The notes: generated from the sequence alone by a model not told the origin. A stretch of 49,120 nucleotides of DNA from Gammaproteobacteria bacterium (GCA_032250735.1 JAVVEP010000021.1:1-49120), one strand, 5' to 3'. Shown: positions 1 through 10,215, numbered from the stretch's first letter. A program made the numbers and translations.

Positions 1-151
1 GGTGGGGGACCTGTCGGGCTGGTTGGCGTGGGGCCTGTGGCAACGGGTGGGCTGGCTGACGGTGTGGGTGGTGGCGGGGAGTCTGGTCTATTTTGGGGTG
101 TTGCTGCTGCTGGGGGTCCGGCTGCGGACCCTGATGGGACGGGGGCTTTAA
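1..151 (+). CDS. murJ: Lipid II flippase MurJ, C-terminal end (partial)
   Basis: An open frame enters from the left edge (codons begin at base 2) and stops at TAA 149-151. It encodes about 49 residues: an amphipathic stretch, one hydrophobic helix rich in Val, Leu and Gly, and a short basic tail. This fits the last transmembrane helix of MurJ (MviN), the inner-membrane flippase that moves lipid II to the periplasm for peptidoglycan synthesis. The identification rests mainly on position, since murJ directly precedes ribF in many gammaproteobacteria, and ribF starts only 4 bases downstream. The fragment is too short for a motif-based call. Confidence 0.6.
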   Translation, partial: VGDLSGWLAWGLWQRVGWLTVWVVAGSLVYFGVLLLLGVRLRTLMGRGL

Positions 152-155
152 CTAA

Positions 156-1100
156 ATGCCCATGCAAATCATCCGCGGCACCTACAATTTAAAACCCGTA
201 CATCGTGGCTGCGTCGCCACCATCGGCAATTTTGACGGCGTCCATCTTGGCCATCAGGCCGTGTTGGGCCAGCTGGCGGAGCAGGCGGAAAAATTATGCC
301 TGCCGCTCACGGTGGTGACCTTCGAACCTCAGCCCCAGGAATATTTCCGGCCGGAACAGGCGCCACCCCGGCTGACTCGTTTTCGGGAAAAGGTCCAGGC
401 CCTGCGCCGATATGCGGTGGACCGTGTGGTGGCGCTGAGGTTTAACCGGGCCTTTTCCCAGCAGTCCCCCGAGGCGTTTATTCGGCGTCTGCTGGTCGAC
501 GGTCTGGGGGTGAAGTATCTGGTGATTGGCGATGATTTTCGCTTCGGCAAGGATCGCGCCGGTGATTTTGCGCAGTTGCAGGCGGCGGGTCGCAGGCACG
601 GCTTTGAGGTGGTGAACATGCACACCTTCGTGCTGGATGGTAAGCGGGTCAGCAGTACGCGGGTGCGTTCGGCGCTGGCGGAGGGGGATCTCAATGCGGC
701 GGAAAAGCTGCTGGGACGCATCTACCGCATGAGCGGCCGGGTGGCGCATGGTGACAAAAAGGGCCGCACCATCGGCTTTCCCACCGCCAATATCCATTTG
801 CACCGCATCAACACCCCCTTGCGTGGGGTGTTTGCGGTGCAGCTGTTTGGGTTGGAGGGCGAGCCGCTGTGCGGTGTCGCCAATCTCGGCACCCGGCCGA
901 CGGTGGGCGGCATGAAAACCCTGCTGGAGGTGCACCTGTTTGATTTCGAGGGTGATATCTACGGCCGCCATGTGCATGTGAATTTTCTGCACTGGCTGCG
1001 TGATGAGCGGCGTTTCGATTCGTTTGATGCCCTTCGGGCGCAGATCGGGCGTGATGCCGAACAGGCCCGGCAATTTTTTGCGCGGGGCCAGAAATTTTAG
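156..1100 (+). CDS. ribF: Bifunctional riboflavin kinase / FAD synthetase RibF
   Basis: A cytoplasmic enzyme that phosphorylates riboflavin to FMN and adenylylates FMN to FAD. At 314 residues it has the usual family length. The N-terminal FAD synthetase domain carries the nucleotidyltransferase signature GNFDGVHLGH (residues 24-33). The C-terminal flavokinase domain carries GRTIGFPTANI near residues 200-212. A second in-frame ATG lies two codons downstream (162), so the exact start is uncertain. It starts 4 bases after murJ and ends one base before the convergent psiE-like gene. The murJ-ribF-ileS-lspA order is conserved in gammaproteobacteria, although here psiE interrupts it before ileS. 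No FMN riboswitch was seen upstream. Confidence 0.97.
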   Translation: MPMQIIRGTYNLKPVHRGCVATIGNFDGVHLGHQAVLGQLAEQAEKLCLPLTVVTFEPQPQEYFRPEQAPPRLTRFREKVQALRRYAVDRVVALRFNRAFSQQSPEAFIRRLLVDGLGVKYLVIGDDFRFGKDRAGDFAQLQAAGRRHGFEVVNMHTFVLDGKRVSSTRVRSALAEGDLNAAEKLLGRIYRMSGRVAHGDKKGRTIGFPTANIHLHRINTPLRGVFAVQLFGLEGEPLCGVANLGTRPTVGGMKTLLEVHLFDFEGDIYGRHVHVNFLHWLRDERRFDSFDALRAQIGRDAEQARQFFARGQKF

Positions 1101-1101
1101 G

Positions 1102-1548
1102 CTAGTTTTTATCCTGAGCGGCGGGCGGTTTCTCGACCTGCGGTGCCTGATCGGAATCACACGGGGGATAGGGCAGGCGCAGGTTGCCGTAGCGGATCGC
1201 CAGGGTGGCCGCAGACAGGATCAGGATCGCGCCGGCCACGGCGAAGATTTCCCAGCTGTCGATGTGCTTGATATCCAGGGCCAGATAGCGGGCGAGGGCG
1301 ACGATGGCGATGTACAGCGGCATGCGCACCGGCAGCTTGCCGGAGTCGAGATAGACCCCCACCATGGCGATCACCTCCAGGAAGATGAACAGCATCAGCA
1401 GGTCGGCCAGGGTGACCCGACCGACGGATACCATGCTCAGGATTTCCTGGATGCCGGCAACGAGCGTGGCGATGGTGATGACAATCAGGCCGCCGTACTC
1501 GATCAGCTTGAGCGAACGTCGGCCAAATTTTCGTGTTTTATCCGTCAT
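1102..1548 (-). CDS. psiE: PsiE-family (phosphate-starvation-inducible) membrane protein
   Basis: A 148-residue integral membrane protein with four predicted hydrophobic helices (about residues 14-35, 45-70, 76-94 and 99-119), an N-terminal basic segment and a charged C-terminal tail rich in Pro and Gln. Length, helix pattern and the conserved LFxFLEVIAM-type segment match the PsiE family, whose E. coli member is induced by phosphate starvation and whose biochemical role is unknown. It is convergent with ribF (one base between the stops) and divergent from ileS. No clear Pho box was seen in the 148-base divergent region. Its placement between ribF and ileS breaks an otherwise conserved operon. 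Confidence 0.8.
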   Translation of the reverse strand: MTDKTRKFGRRSLKLIEYGGLIVITIATLVAGIQEILSMVSVGRVTLADLLMLFIFLEVIAMVGVYLDSGKLPVRMPLYIAIVALARYLALDIKHIDSWEIFAVAGAILILSAATLAIRYGNLRLPYPPCDSDQAPQVEKPPAAQDKN

Positions 1549-1696
1549 GCGGCGAAGGTTAGCACGAATGCCTGCAGGGAAAACCAGTCGCCCGGGTATT
1601 TCCTAGCCGTTGCCCCCCGCAAACAGGTAAAATGCCCATCCGCGGTGGCCTTATGGCATTCCCGCCACCGGCCCATACACAGAAATTTCTACGCGA

Positions 1697-4570
1697 GTGA
1701 CGATTGTGAGCAATGACATGAAGGATAAGGCCGATTACAAGGCGACGCTGAATCTGCCCGAGACGGATTTTCCCATGCGCGGCAATCTGGCCCAGCGAGA
1801 GCCGGAGCTGCTACAGCGCTGGCAGGAAAGCGATCTTTACGCCCGCTTGCGTCAGGCCGGCGCAGGCCGGAAGAAATTCATCCTGCACGACGGCCCCCCG
1901 TATGCGAACGGGGATATCCATATCGGCCATGCGGTCAACAAGGTGCTGAAGGACATCATCGTCAAATCCAAGACCCTCAGCGGTTTTGATGCGCCGTATG
2001 TGCCGGGCTGGGATTGCCATGGTCTGCCCATCGAATTGAATGTGGAGAAAAAGGTCGGCAAGGCCGGAGTGAAGGTGGATGCCGCTACTTTCCGTGAGGC
2101 CTGCCGCGACTATGCGCAGACGCAGGTGGATGGCCAGCGCGAGGATTTCAAACGGCTGGGCGTATTTGGCGATTGGGACAGACCCTATCTGACCATGGAT
2201 TTCCAGTTTGAGGCGGACATCATCCGCACACTGGGCAAGATTATCGAGGCGGGGCATCTGCACAAGGGTTCCAAACCGGTGCACTGGTGTACCGATTGCG
2301 GTTCGGCACTGGCCGAGGCCGAGGTGGAATATGAGGACAAGACCTCGCTGGCCATTGACGTGCGTTTCGCCGTGCTGGATGAAGAGGCCCTGTTTGCGCG
2401 GGTGCATCACGCCGAGGACGTGGAGAAAAGACACCGCGGTGAAGGCCCGCTCGCGGTGGTGATCTGGACCACCACCGCCTGGACCCTGCCCGCCAATCAG
2501 GCCGTGGCGCTGAACCCGGAGCTGGACTATGTCGTGGTGCAGACCGAAGGCGAGCACGGCCCGGAGCGCCTGCTGCTGGCCGAGGCCCTGCTGAAAGAGG
2601 CCATGGGCCGCTGGGGACGCGACAGTTATCGCGTCATCGCCTATTGCCGTGGCGCCGATCTCGAAGGCCTGAAGCTGGGCCACCCGTTCTATGCCCGCGA
2701 GGTGCCGGTGATCCTGGGTGATCACGTCACCACCGAGGCCGGTACTGGCTGCGTGCATACGGCGCCCGGTCATGGCCAGGAGGATTTTGTGGTGGGCATG
2801 AAATATCACCTGCCGGTGGAGAACCCGGTGGCGGGCAATGGCGTGTTCCTGCCCGACACCGAACTGTTCGCGGGCCAGCATGTGATGAAGGCCGGCCCGC
2901 AGGTGGTGGAGGTATTGAAGACGCGCGGCATGCTGGTGCATGAAGCGGCCCTGCGGCACAGCTATCCGCATTGCTGGCGGCACAAGACGCCGATCATCTT
3001 CCGTGCCACACCGCAGTGGTTTATCAGCATGACCCAAAACGGTCTGCGTGATGCAGCGATGCAGGAGATTGCGCAGACCCGGTGGATGCCGGACTGGGGC
3101 AAGGCCCGCATCGAGGGCATGGTCACCAACCGCCCCGACTGGTGTATCTCCCGGCAACGCACCTGGGGGGTGCCGATTCCGTTGTTTGTGCACCAGCAGA
3201 CCGGCAAGCTGCATCCCGATACCGCGGCCTTGATCGAGCAGGTTGCGCTACGGGTGGAAGAAAAGGGTATTGATGCCTGGTTCGAGTTAGACGCGAAAGC
3301 GCTGCTGGGTGATGCGGCAGGCGAGTATGACAAGGCGACGGATACCCTGGACGTGTGGTTTGACTCGGGCGTGACTCATGCCTGTGTGCTGGATCGACGC
3401 GCTGATCTGGCACGCCCGGCGGATCTGTATCTGGAGGGTTCCGATCAGCATCGGGGCTGGTTCCAGTCATCGTTGCTCACCTCGGTGGCGGCCTTCGGCA
3501 AGGCACCGTACAAGGCCGTGCTCACCCACGGCTTTACCGTGGACGCCAAGGGACAGAAGATGTCCAAGTCCAGGGGTAATGTGATGGCGCCGCAAAAGGT
3601 GGTCAACAACCTCGGGGCCGATATCCTGCGCCTGTGGGTCGCGGCCACGGATTACCGCAACGAGATGACCGTCTCCGACGAGATCCTCAAACGCTCGGCG
3701 GATGCCTATCGCCGGCTGCGCAACACGGCCCGTTTCCTGTTGTCGAATCTTAATGGTTTTGATCCGGCCCAACACAGCGTGGCCCCGGCGGAGATGCTGG
3801 CGTTGGATCGCTGGGCAGTGGCGCATGCCGCAAAACTGCAAGTAGATATTATTGCGGCGTACGACCGTTATGACTTTCATCACATTTATCAGAAGGTGCA
3901 CCACTTCTGTAACGGCGACATGGGCAGTTTCTACCTGGACGTGATCAAGGATCGCCAGTACACCACCCAGGCCGACAGCCTGGCGCGACGCTCCTGCCAG
4001 ACCGCCATGTACCATATCATCGAGGCCATGGTGCGCTGGTTTGCGCCGATCCTGAGTTTCACCGCGGAAGAGCTCTGGTCATTCATCCCGGGTGAACGCG
4101 GTGAGTCGGTTTTCCTCGAACAGTGGTACGCCTTCCCCGCGCTTGGGGATGAGCTGATGGGGCCGGGTTTCTGGCAGGAGGTGCTGGAGGTGCGTGAGGC
4201 CGTGGGCAAGGAGCTGGAAAACCTGCGTGTCGCCGGTGGTATCGGCTCATCGCTGGCGGCGGAGGTGGACCTCTACTGCGGCAGTGAGATTTATACGCGC
4301 CTGATGAGCCTTGAGGATGAACTGCGTTTTGTATTGATCACCTCTTACGCACGGCTGCATCGTGATACCGAGAAGACGGATGACGCGGTGCATGTCACGC
4401 TGAAAAATGGTGATGAGCTGTGGGTGGCGGTATTCCCTTCGGCGCACGCCAAGTGCAGCCGTTGCTGGCATCAGCGTGAGGATGTCGGCAGCAGTGACAA
4501 ACATCCGCAGCTCTGTGGTCGCTGCATCAGCAATGTCGATGGCGATGGCGAACAGCGGCGTTTTGCGTAA
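1697..4570 (+). CDS. ileS: Isoleucyl-tRNA synthetase
   Basis: Class I aminoacyl-tRNA synthetase charging tRNA-Ile. The protein shows the HIGH signature within [15 protein letters not shown] (about residues 64-78), the editing (CP1) domain, the KMSKS loop at 621-625, and a C-terminal zinc site formed by CSRCW and CGRC pairs near residues 920-945. At 957 residues from GTG 1697 it is slightly longer than typical. Alternative starts are GTG 1706 and ATG 1718; the last gives an N terminus ([14 protein letters not shown]) closest to E. coli IleS, and no convincing ribosome-binding site separates the options. It is followed without a gap by lspA, as in most gammaproteobacteria. Confidence 0.98.
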   Translation: MTIVSNDMKDKADYKATLNLPETDFPMRGNLAQREPELLQRWQESDLYARLRQAGAGRKKFILHDGPPYANGDIHIGHAVNKVLKDIIVKSKTLSGFDAPYVPGWDCHGLPIELNVEKKVGKAGVKVDAATFREACRDYAQTQVDGQREDFKRLGVFGDWDRPYLTMDFQFEADIIRTLGKIIEAGHLHKGSKPVHWCTDCGSALAEAEVEYEDKTSLAIDVRFAVLDEEALFARVHHAEDVEKRHRGEGPLAVVIWTTTAWTLPANQAVALNPELDYVVVQTEGEHGPERLLLAEALLKEAMGRWGRDSYRVIAYCRGADLEGLKLGHPFYAREVPVILGDHVTTEAGTGCVHTAPGHGQEDFVVGMKYHLPVENPVAGNGVFLPDTELFAGQHVMKAGPQVVEVLKTRGMLVHEAALRHSYPHCWRHKTPIIFRATPQWFISMTQNGLRDAAMQEIAQTRWMPDWGKARIEGMVTNRPDWCISRQRTWGVPIPLFVHQQTGKLHPDTAALIEQVALRVEEKGIDAWFELDAKALLGDAAGEYDKATDTLDVWFDSGVTHACVLDRRADLARPADLYLEGSDQHRGWFQSSLLTSVAAFGKAPYKAVLTHGFTVDAKGQKMSKSRGNVMAPQKVVNNLGADILRLWVAATDYRNEMTVSDEILKRSADAYRRLRNTARFLLSNLNGFDPAQHSVAPAEMLALDRWAVAHAAKLQVDIIAAYDRYDFHHIYQKVHHFCNGDMGSFYLDVIKDRQYTTQADSLARRSCQTAMYHIIEAMVRWFAPILSFTAEELWSFIPGERGESVFLEQWYAFPALGDELMGPGFWQEVLEVREAVGKELENLRVAGGIGSSLAAEVDLYCGSEIYTRLMSLEDELRFVLITSYARLHRDTEKTDDAVHVTLKNGDELWVAVFPSAHAKCSRCWHQREDVGSSDKHPQLCGRCISNVDGDGEQRRFA

Positions 4571-5107
4571 GTGGTCATGATGGGAAAAAACAGCATGTTG
4601 AAGTGGTTGTGGTTGTCTGCAGTGGTGGTGGTACTTGATCTTGCCAGCAAGGCCATTGCCACTCACTATTTGACGTTATACCAGCCGCTGCCGGTATTCC
4701 CCGGGTTTAACTGGACCCTGGCCCACAATGCCGGCGCGGCCTTCAGTTTTCTGGCCAGCGAATCCGGCTGGCAGCGCTGGTTTTTCAGCGTGCTTGCCCT
4801 GGCGGTGAGTATCGGCATCACCCTCTGGATCAGACGCCTGAACGCGACACAAACCCTGCTGGCGGTTGGCCTGGCCCTGGTGCTGGGTGGGGCGGTCGGC
4901 AATCTGTGGGATCGGGTCACGCTCGGTTACGTGGTGGATTTCATTGACCTGTATTACCAGCAATACCATTGGCCCGCCTTTAATATCGCCGATTCTGCCA
5001 TCAGTGTCGGCGCCGTGTTGCTGGTAATCGACAGTCTACGCGGTGACCGCAGTGTGGCTGCGACAACGGTGGATGCCAAACAACGCAACAAGCATAACGA
5101 GGTCTAA
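4571..5107 (+). CDS. lspA: Lipoprotein signal peptidase (signal peptidase II)
   Basis: Inner-membrane aspartic protease that removes the signal peptide of diacylglyceryl-modified prolipoproteins. Four hydrophobic helices are visible. Both catalytic motifs are present: GNLWDRV, giving Asp114, and FNIADSAI, giving Asp141 (numbered from GTG 4571). At 178 residues the length is normal, with a short polar tail. ATG codons at 4577, 4580 and 4595 are alternative starts; one of the first two is probably the true one. The frame begins directly after the ileS stop, implying translational coupling, and fkpB starts two bases after its stop. Confidence 0.96.
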   Translation: MVMMGKNSMLKWLWLSAVVVVLDLASKAIATHYLTLYQPLPVFPGFNWTLAHNAGAAFSFLASESGWQRWFFSVLALAVSIGITLWIRRLNATQTLLAVGLALVLGGAVGNLWDRVTLGYVVDFIDLYYQQYHWPAFNIADSAISVGAVLLVIDSLRGDRSVAATTVDAKQRNKHNEV

Positions 5108-5108
5108 G

Positions 5109-5576
5109 GTGACAGAGCAAAGCCCTAGCATTGGATACGGCAGCGATGTCGTCATGTATTTTTCCATCACCCTCGAAGACGGCACCGTGGCCGAGGCCAC
5201 CGAGCAGGGCGATCCCCTGCATTTTGTGATGGGCGATGAGACCCTGGTGGAAGGCCTGGAACTGGCCCTGTACGGCCTGAAGACGGGTGACAGGCAGAGC
5301 CTGAAGATCGGCCCGGAAAATGGTTACGGTTATCCTGATCCCAGCAATGTGCACGCCATGGATCGTGGTGATTTCCCCGAGGATATGCCGCTGGAGCGGG
5401 GGATGATCGTGAGTTTTGCGATGCCGGATGGTGAGGAATATCCCGGCATGATCAAGGAAGTGGGTAGCGCGCAGGTGACGGTGGATTTTAATCATCCACT
5501 GGCCGGTCATGAGATCCTGTTTGAGGTCGAGATCCTGGAAGTGACGGGCGGTGAGGATGTGCTCATCGTACAGTAG
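5109..5576 (+). CDS. fkpB: FKBP-type peptidyl-prolyl isomerase FkpB (SlpA-like)
   Basis: A 155-residue FKBP-fold prolyl isomerase of the SlpA/FkpB class. The FKBP core (FSITLEDGTVAE, then GLKTGDRQSLKIGPENGYG) is split by the IF chaperone insert. The signature VDFNHPLAGHE lies near the C terminus and introduces the last strand, FEVEILEV. The start chosen is GTG 5109, two bases after the lspA stop; the frame also extends upstream inside lspA, but that extension lacks family similarity. A predicted cytoplasmic folding helper, it is almost always found between lspA and ispH, as here. The 175-base gap to ispH carries a REP-like palindrome. Confidence 0.95.
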   Translation: MTEQSPSIGYGSDVVMYFSITLEDGTVAEATEQGDPLHFVMGDETLVEGLELALYGLKTGDRQSLKIGPENGYGYPDPSNVHAMDRGDFPEDMPLERGMIVSFAMPDGEEYPGMIKEVGSAQVTVDFNHPLAGHEILFEVEILEVTGGEDVLIVQ

Positions 5577-5588
5577 GATGTGGGCTAA

Positions 5589-5608
5589 GTGCTAAGCACT
5601 CAGCACTA
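5589..5608. repeat. Short AGCACT/CAGCACT repeat fragment
   Basis: The sequence GTGCTAAGCACTCAGCAC contains partial copies of the heptamer ACTCAGC, which also forms a cleaner tandem array at 20501-20527. In both places it lies close to a GGCGCAAT palindrome, so the two may belong to one composite intergenic repeat. Confidence 0.5.
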
Positions 5609-5613
5609 TCTCT

Positions 5614-5661
5614 CCCCCGTAGGGCGCAATAACCGCAGGGCATTGCGCCGTATGACGGGGG
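5614..5661. repeat. REP-like palindrome, GGCGCAAT family, copy 1
   Basis: A nested inverted repeat in the fkpB-ispH gap. The inner arms are GGCGCAAT (5623-5630) and ATTGCGCC (5642-5649) around an 11-base spacer. The outer arms are CCCCCGT (5614-5620) and ACGGGGG (5655-5661). The same inner element occurs at 20193-20219 and, inverted, at 20383-20409. Confidence 0.8.
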
Positions 5662-5751
5662 AAACGGCAATACAGGCTGTAATGAAGACGCCAACAGAAA
5701 ACCTCTGCGCGCGAGGTTCAAAAACACAGTGTTAAAGAGTGAAACCCTGAG

Positions 5752-6693
5752 ATGAAAATTTTATTAGCCAATCCCCGTGGCTTCTGTGCCGGCGTGAATC
5801 GCGCCATCGAGATCGTGGAGCGCGCGCTGGATCTGTTTGGCGCGCCGATCTATGTGCGTCACGAGGTGGTGCACAACCGCTTTGTGGTGGATGGTCTACG
5901 CGACAAGGGCGCGGTGTTTGTGGATGAGCTGACGGATGTGCCGGATAACGGCACGGTGATCTTCAGTGCCCACGGCGTATCGCAGGCCGTGCGCAAGCAG
6001 GCGGGGGATCGTGGTCTGCGCGTGTTTGACGCCACCTGCCCGCTGGTGACCAAGGTGCATATGGAGGTGGTGCGTCACGAAAAGGCGGCGGAAGAGGTGG
6101 TGCTGATCGGTCATGCTGGCCACCCGGAAGTGGAGGGCACGCTCGGGCAGTATGCGGGCCAGGGCATGTATCTGGTGGAGTCGCCGGCCGATGTCGCCAG
6201 GCTGGAGGTGAATAATGCCGAGGCGCTGGCCTATGTCACCCAGACCACCCTGTCGGTGGATGATACCCGGCAGGTGATCGACGCCCTGCGCGCGCGTTTC
6301 CCCAATATCCACGGCCCCAAAAAGGATGACATCTGCTACGCCACGCAGAACCGGCAGGATGCGGTAAAGCTGCTGGCCACGCGCTGTGCCCTTGTGCTGG
6401 TGGTCGGATCGGCCAATAGCTCCAACTCCAATCGCCTGCGTGAGCTGGCGCAGCGACTCGGGGCCCGCGCTTACCTGATCGATGACGCCACGCAGATACA
6501 GCCGGCGTGGCTGGTGGATCTGCAGCAGGACGATGTGATCGGCGTCACCGCAGGCGCCTCAGCGCCGGACGTGCTGGTGCATGAGGTGGTCGAGCACCTG
6601 CAGGCGCTCACCGACGCCACGGTAATGGAGTCAGAGGGCAGCGTGGAGAACGTGGTGTTTTCGTTGCCCAGGGCGTTGCAGGTAAAACGATAA
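5752..6693 (+). CDS. ispH: 4-hydroxy-3-methylbut-2-enyl diphosphate reductase IspH
   Basis: Last enzyme of the MEP (non-mevalonate) isoprenoid pathway. It reduces HMBPP to IPP and DMAPP with a [4Fe-4S] cluster in the cytoplasm. The three cluster-ligand cysteines are Cys12 ([14 protein letters not shown]), Cys96 ([11 protein letters not shown]) and Cys195 ([10 protein letters not shown]). The 313-residue length is normal. The gene ends the murJ-to-ispH housekeeping block and is separated from the convergent pilus genes by a strong hairpin at 6735-6770. The ribosome-binding site upstream of ATG 5752 is weak. Confidence 0.98.
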   Translation: MKILLANPRGFCAGVNRAIEIVERALDLFGAPIYVRHEVVHNRFVVDGLRDKGAVFVDELTDVPDNGTVIFSAHGVSQAVRKQAGDRGLRVFDATCPLVTKVHMEVVRHEKAAEEVVLIGHAGHPEVEGTLGQYAGQGMYLVESPADVARLEVNNAEALAYVTQTTLSVDDTRQVIDALRARFPNIHGPKKDDICYATQNRQDAVKLLATRCALVLVVGSANSSNSNRLRELAQRLGARAYLIDDATQIQPAWLVDLQQDDVIGVTAGASAPDVLVHEVVEHLQALTDATVMESEGSVENVVFSLPRALQVKR

Positions 6694-6734
6694 CCCGGTG
6701 TTGAGAGGCTGGTGTTTTAGTCTCGCGGATAGGC

Positions 6735-6770
6735 AAAGGCCCCTTTCTTCATGGGAAGAAAGGGGCCTTT
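6735..6770. terminator. Bidirectional intrinsic terminator between ispH and pilY1
   Basis: A perfect 15-bp inverted repeat (AAAGGCCCCTTTCTT at 6735-6749 and its complement at 6756-6770) encloses a 6-base loop. It ends in a T run on the plus strand and has matching A residues on the other side. It can therefore serve both ispH (plus) and the pilus operon ending in pilY1 (minus). Confidence 0.92.
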
Positions 6771-6797
6771 TTTCAGGCTGTCTGTTTGCGACAGCGG

Positions 6798-9653
6798 TTA
6801 ACTGCCATCCGTCCAGTAGGTCTCCTGCATCTGGATGGCATTGGGCATTTCTTCGCAGTCGGTGCCTACACACAGGCCAAGCTCGACTTTGCCACTGCTA
6901 TTTTTGTGGAACACGGCTGCGGGTGCAGGCGGTATGCCAGGGCGTGGCAGGTCGAGACTACGGTCAGTGAGATCATCGAGATCGCCGTCTGCGTTAACGT
7001 CGATAACTGGGCTGGCATTAAACAGGCTGACGCGATACAGGCTCCCGGTGCCGGGAGGTGGTGCGCAGCTGCTGAGGGCGACCGATGTCGGTGGCGTGTA
7101 GGTGGTGAAGAAGACCTCGCCATTGATGGTGATCGCCGGGGCCAGCACCTTTTCACCGTTGCCGCTACCCAGGGTGAGATACCAGCCGCTGGCACTGGCC
7201 AGGCTGGCAATGTCGGCAGGGCTGGTGACCAGACTGCTGGTGGCGTCAAACAGGTTGCCATGAGTAAGGCTGGTATAGGGGTCGGGTACGGGGCTGACCA
7301 CATAGGGATCACGCAGCGAATAGAAGCGGTCATTCACGCGTGGTCCGGCTGTGCCATTGGGGTTCAGCGGATTGAGCGGATGGGCGCGATATCCCGAGCC
7401 GATGTTGAGCGAAACATAGGTGCCCTGATGGCGGGTGACCACCGCGTCCGGGGGATAATAGAAACGGCGATTGTCGGCCTCGGTGTTGCCACCGAGGTTG
7501 GCCAGGCGCACGCCAGTGCCTGTCATGCTGCTAGCGGTAGCCGCAAGATCGAAGCGGAACAGCTGCCCGCGCATATCACCGACATAGAGGCGGTCGGTGT
7601 GACCATCGAGATTGCTGTCCAGCAGGCGCACTTCTGAGGGGATGCTGTTGGTGAGGGTCGCCAGTTCGACATCGGCTGCGCTGCCCGCGGGGCCGGCCCA
7701 CCACAGGCGACTGCCGGTATCCGCATCCACCACGAAGATGGCGCGGCCGATGCTGTCATCCGCATTCAGCGGATTGGCGTCCTGCGCGGTATCGTAGCCG
7801 CCGGCGAAGATCAGCACCTTTTTCGAGCTGGCACCGTACTGGATGCTGGTGAGTGTCGGCCTGGACCAGCTCTGTCCCAGTTCCTCAAAACCGGGAGTGC
7901 CGCCGGCGCCACCCTGGATCACCCACTTGAGTGTCGGCGCATCGCGGTTGGTCACGTCTAACGCATAATAGTTGTTTCCGCCGCGGCGCATGCCGACGTA
8001 GACAAAGACATGATCGCCTTCAGTGGCCTCGATCGTCTGGTCGTCATCATTGCTCTCTTTTACCCAGACGCTGATGTCGCCGTCCAGCCCGTGTGGGTGG
8101 CTGCCGGTGTTGCGGGTCAGGGTCGGCAGGTTGGGCAGCAGTTCCTTGGGGATAAAGGCAAACTGCTCGACGCCGCTGCCGGCATTGAGGGCATGCAGGA
8201 AACCGTCATTGGTGGCGACGAACAGGGTGAGGTCGGGGCTGGCTTCGGTGCCGCCGTAGGTGACCATGGCAGGTTGGGAGTGCAGTGGCGCACCGATTTT
8301 GCTGGCGCGAATGGTGTCGAGCACGCTGGTGAATTCGGCCTCCAGTGCCGTGGCGTCAGGGTTGCTGAGTCCCAGCATGGCGGCGGTCAGGTTGCTGGCA
8401 ATGTCGTTTTTCAGCGCATTGGTAGCGGCGCTGAGTGCCGGCACATCCGGCACGCCGCTGCTGCTATAGCCACTGGTGTAGGTATAGAGTTTGCGGCTGG
8501 CGGCGGCGGGGAGCTGGCCATTGGCGCCCCCGGCGGCAATGCTGTCGCCATCGTCACTATTCGACCAGAAGCTGCGTGAGGTGTCGACAAAGAAACCGCG
8601 GGTGTCGACGGCCGGCTGATTGTCGGCATCGACTAGCTGGAAGTTGTCATCTATGGCGTAGGGTTTGACGTTGCCGGGCCATTGCGGTGCGGCGGCCGGC
8701 TCGAACAGCGCAAAATGCAGCCGGTTGTGGTGCGAGACCCCGCTAAAGCTGTTGGCGGCCAGTGCGGGGGGCGAAAAACTGTCATTGGTGTCGGTGATGG
8801 TATCGAGGATCGTCGCGAAGGCAGCGGAGAGATCCTGGGCATTGTTGGCGGTGATATAGGCGCCACCGCCCGCAGTGGCGGTATCCTGCAACAGGGCCTG
8901 GTTGGTGGTGAAGCCGATGGTGTAGGTTTCCACGGTCTGGGTGTCCGGAATGGTGCTGTTCTGATCGGCGGTGTGCAGATAGCCGGCCACCTCGTCCAGG
9001 CAGTTGTTGGTGCAGGCCGTGCCATTGAGAAAATTATCGCGAATATTGTCGTTGGCATTAGTATCTGAGGTGGGTTCGCCATCAGTGAGCAACACTATGT
9101 AATTGGCCTGGCACTGTGAGGTGATGGGTGAGTCGTAATTGTTGCCGGAGAAGACATCGGCGTGATTGATACCAGGGGTGCTGCTGTCGCCGTAGTCGAC
9201 GGTTAGTCCACCGTAATAACGGGCGGCTTCATACAGGGTCTCGGACAGGGGGGTATTGCCACCATCACTTAAGTTATTTGATGCGGTGATGATGCTGCTA
9301 CGGGTGCTATCGTTCAGCTCCTGCATGGGGGTGACGAAATAGCCGCCGTTACCACTGGCATCGAAGCGCATCAGGGCAACATTGAAGCCGGAGTTGGTGT
9401 TCATCAGGTCGGCGAATACACCCTGTACGATGGACAGGCGTGATGGATCGGCGGCGGTGGCAACACCCCCGGCGATGTTGGTACCCATACTGCCCGAGGT
9501 GTCCATGATGAACAGCACGTTGGGTTTGGCCCAGGCCTGACCGCCGGGTCCAATGAGGACCTCGGTATCGTCGGCCAGTACGGGATGGCCGGCACAGAGC
9601 AGGACGAGCAGGGTGGCGCTCAGGCTACGAAGATGAAATGTTGGTCTGATCAT
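6798..9653 (-). CDS. pilY1: PilY1-family type IV pilus tip adhesin (second, shorter copy)
   Basis: A 951-residue exported protein. A signal peptide (about residues 1-27, ending HPVLA) is followed by a von Willebrand A domain with the MIDAS motif DTSGSMG (51-57) and a TDGEP element. A C-terminal PilY1/PilC beta-propeller region carries an EF-hand-like calcium loop, DSNLDGHTDRLYVGD, near residue 678. Another Dx[DN]xDG loop (DVNADGDLDD) lies closer to the C terminus. PilY1 proteins cap the minor-pilin tip complex and control adhesion, calcium-dependent retraction and surface sensing. It is the last gene of the downstream minor pilin set. It is about 290 residues shorter than the second PilY1 in this window, mostly through fewer insertions in the N-terminal half. 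Confidence 0.92.
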   Translation of the reverse strand: MIRPTFHLRSLSATLLVLLCAGHPVLADDTEVLIGPGGQAWAKPNVLFIMDTSGSMGTNIAGGVATAADPSRLSIVQGVFADLMNTNSGFNVALMRFDASGNGGYFVTPMQELNDSTRSSIITASNNLSDGGNTPLSETLYEAARYYGGLTVDYGDSSTPGINHADVFSGNNYDSPITSQCQANYIVLLTDGEPTSDTNANDNIRDNFLNGTACTNNCLDEVAGYLHTADQNSTIPDTQTVETYTIGFTTNQALLQDTATAGGGAYITANNAQDLSAAFATILDTITDTNDSFSPPALAANSFSGVSHHNRLHFALFEPAAAPQWPGNVKPYAIDDNFQLVDADNQPAVDTRGFFVDTSRSFWSNSDDGDSIAAGGANGQLPAAASRKLYTYTSGYSSSGVPDVPALSAATNALKNDIASNLTAAMLGLSNPDATALEAEFTSVLDTIRASKIGAPLHSQPAMVTYGGTEASPDLTLFVATNDGFLHALNAGSGVEQFAFIPKELLPNLPTLTRNTGSHPHGLDGDISVWVKESNDDDQTIEATEGDHVFVYVGMRRGGNNYYALDVTNRDAPTLKWVIQGGAGGTPGFEELGQSWSRPTLTSIQYGASSKKVLIFAGGYDTAQDANPLNADDSIGRAIFVVDADTGSRLWWAGPAGSAADVELATLTNSIPSEVRLLDSNLDGHTDRLYVGDMRGQLFRFDLAATASSMTGTGVRLANLGGNTEADNRRFYYPPDAVVTRHQGTYVSLNIGSGYRAHPLNPLNPNGTAGPRVNDRFYSLRDPYVVSPVPDPYTSLTHGNLFDATSSLVTSPADIASLASASGWYLTLGSGNGEKVLAPAITINGEVFFTTYTPPTSVALSSCAPPPGTGSLYRVSLFNASPVIDVNADGDLDDLTDRSLDLPRPGIPPAPAAVFHKNSSGKVELGLCVGTDCEEMPNAIQMQETYWTDGS

Positions 9654-9729
9654 GGCGGTTCTCTCGTTGGAGGTAACGTTGGCGATAGCGTTGTCGATAG
9701 GCAGGGGCGGCAGTCAGCGACAGGGCCGG

Positions 9730-10215
9730 TTATGAGCCCGGTAACATCGGGTAGATGCGATAGCCCTGCGTGTTACGGCTGTTGATGTCATCGATATTGG
9801 CCGTGCCGATAATTTCGATACTGCGCGCATCGAACAGGCCGGCACTACTGTTGTAAATCGGTGTCTTGATGATATTGGTCGGTATCGCCATCAGCGTGCC
9901 GGCGGTAATGTTGCGACTGGCGTCATCATAGTTTTCGGTATCGCCATTCTCTGCATTGATAAAGGCCCCAACCGGGTCGTTGCTCTCCTCAAAAAAGGTC
10001 TCGCGGATGGCGGACTCGGCCGTTTGGAAAGTCAGGCTCGAGGTCTGCGCATTGGCGGCCATCTTTTCTTCCATGATCGAGCCATCGAGGCTGCTGATGC
10101 CGAGCAGGGTCAGTACCAGCAGAATCAGCAGGCTCACCACCAGCACGACGCCGCGTTGTTGTGGGTGAGGGGTGATAGTGGGCAGGGGTGGCATGGTCGG
10201 GTTCTCCGTCATCAT
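9730..10215 (-). CDS. pilX: Type IV pilus minor pilin PilX-like (downstream set)
   Basis: A 161-residue protein. A short polar, Pro-rich leader ends in QQRG and is followed by the hydrophobic helix VVLVVSLLILLVLTLLGISS (about residues 23-43). The PilX signature SIMEEKMAANAQTSSLTFQTAESA follows, so this is the PilX N-terminal family. PilX is a minor pilin of the priming tip complex assembled with PilV, PilW, FimU/FimT and PilY1. The gene lies between pilW and pilY1 on the same strand. The C-terminal half (about residues 75-161) is variable and has no recognisable motif. Confidence 0.88.
   Translation of the reverse strand: MMTENPTMPPLPTITPHPQQRGVVLVVSLLILLVLTLLGISSLDGSIMEEKMAANAQTSSLTFQTAESAIRETFFEESNDPVGAFINAENGDTENYDDASRNITAGTLMAIPTNIIKTPIYNSSAGLFDARSIEIIGTANIDDINSRNTQGYRIYPMLPGS

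Noticed and set aside
294-1160. Long minus-strand open frame opposite ribF
   Set aside because: Antisense shadow of the well-supported ribF; the translation is Arg/His/Gln-rich without domain features.
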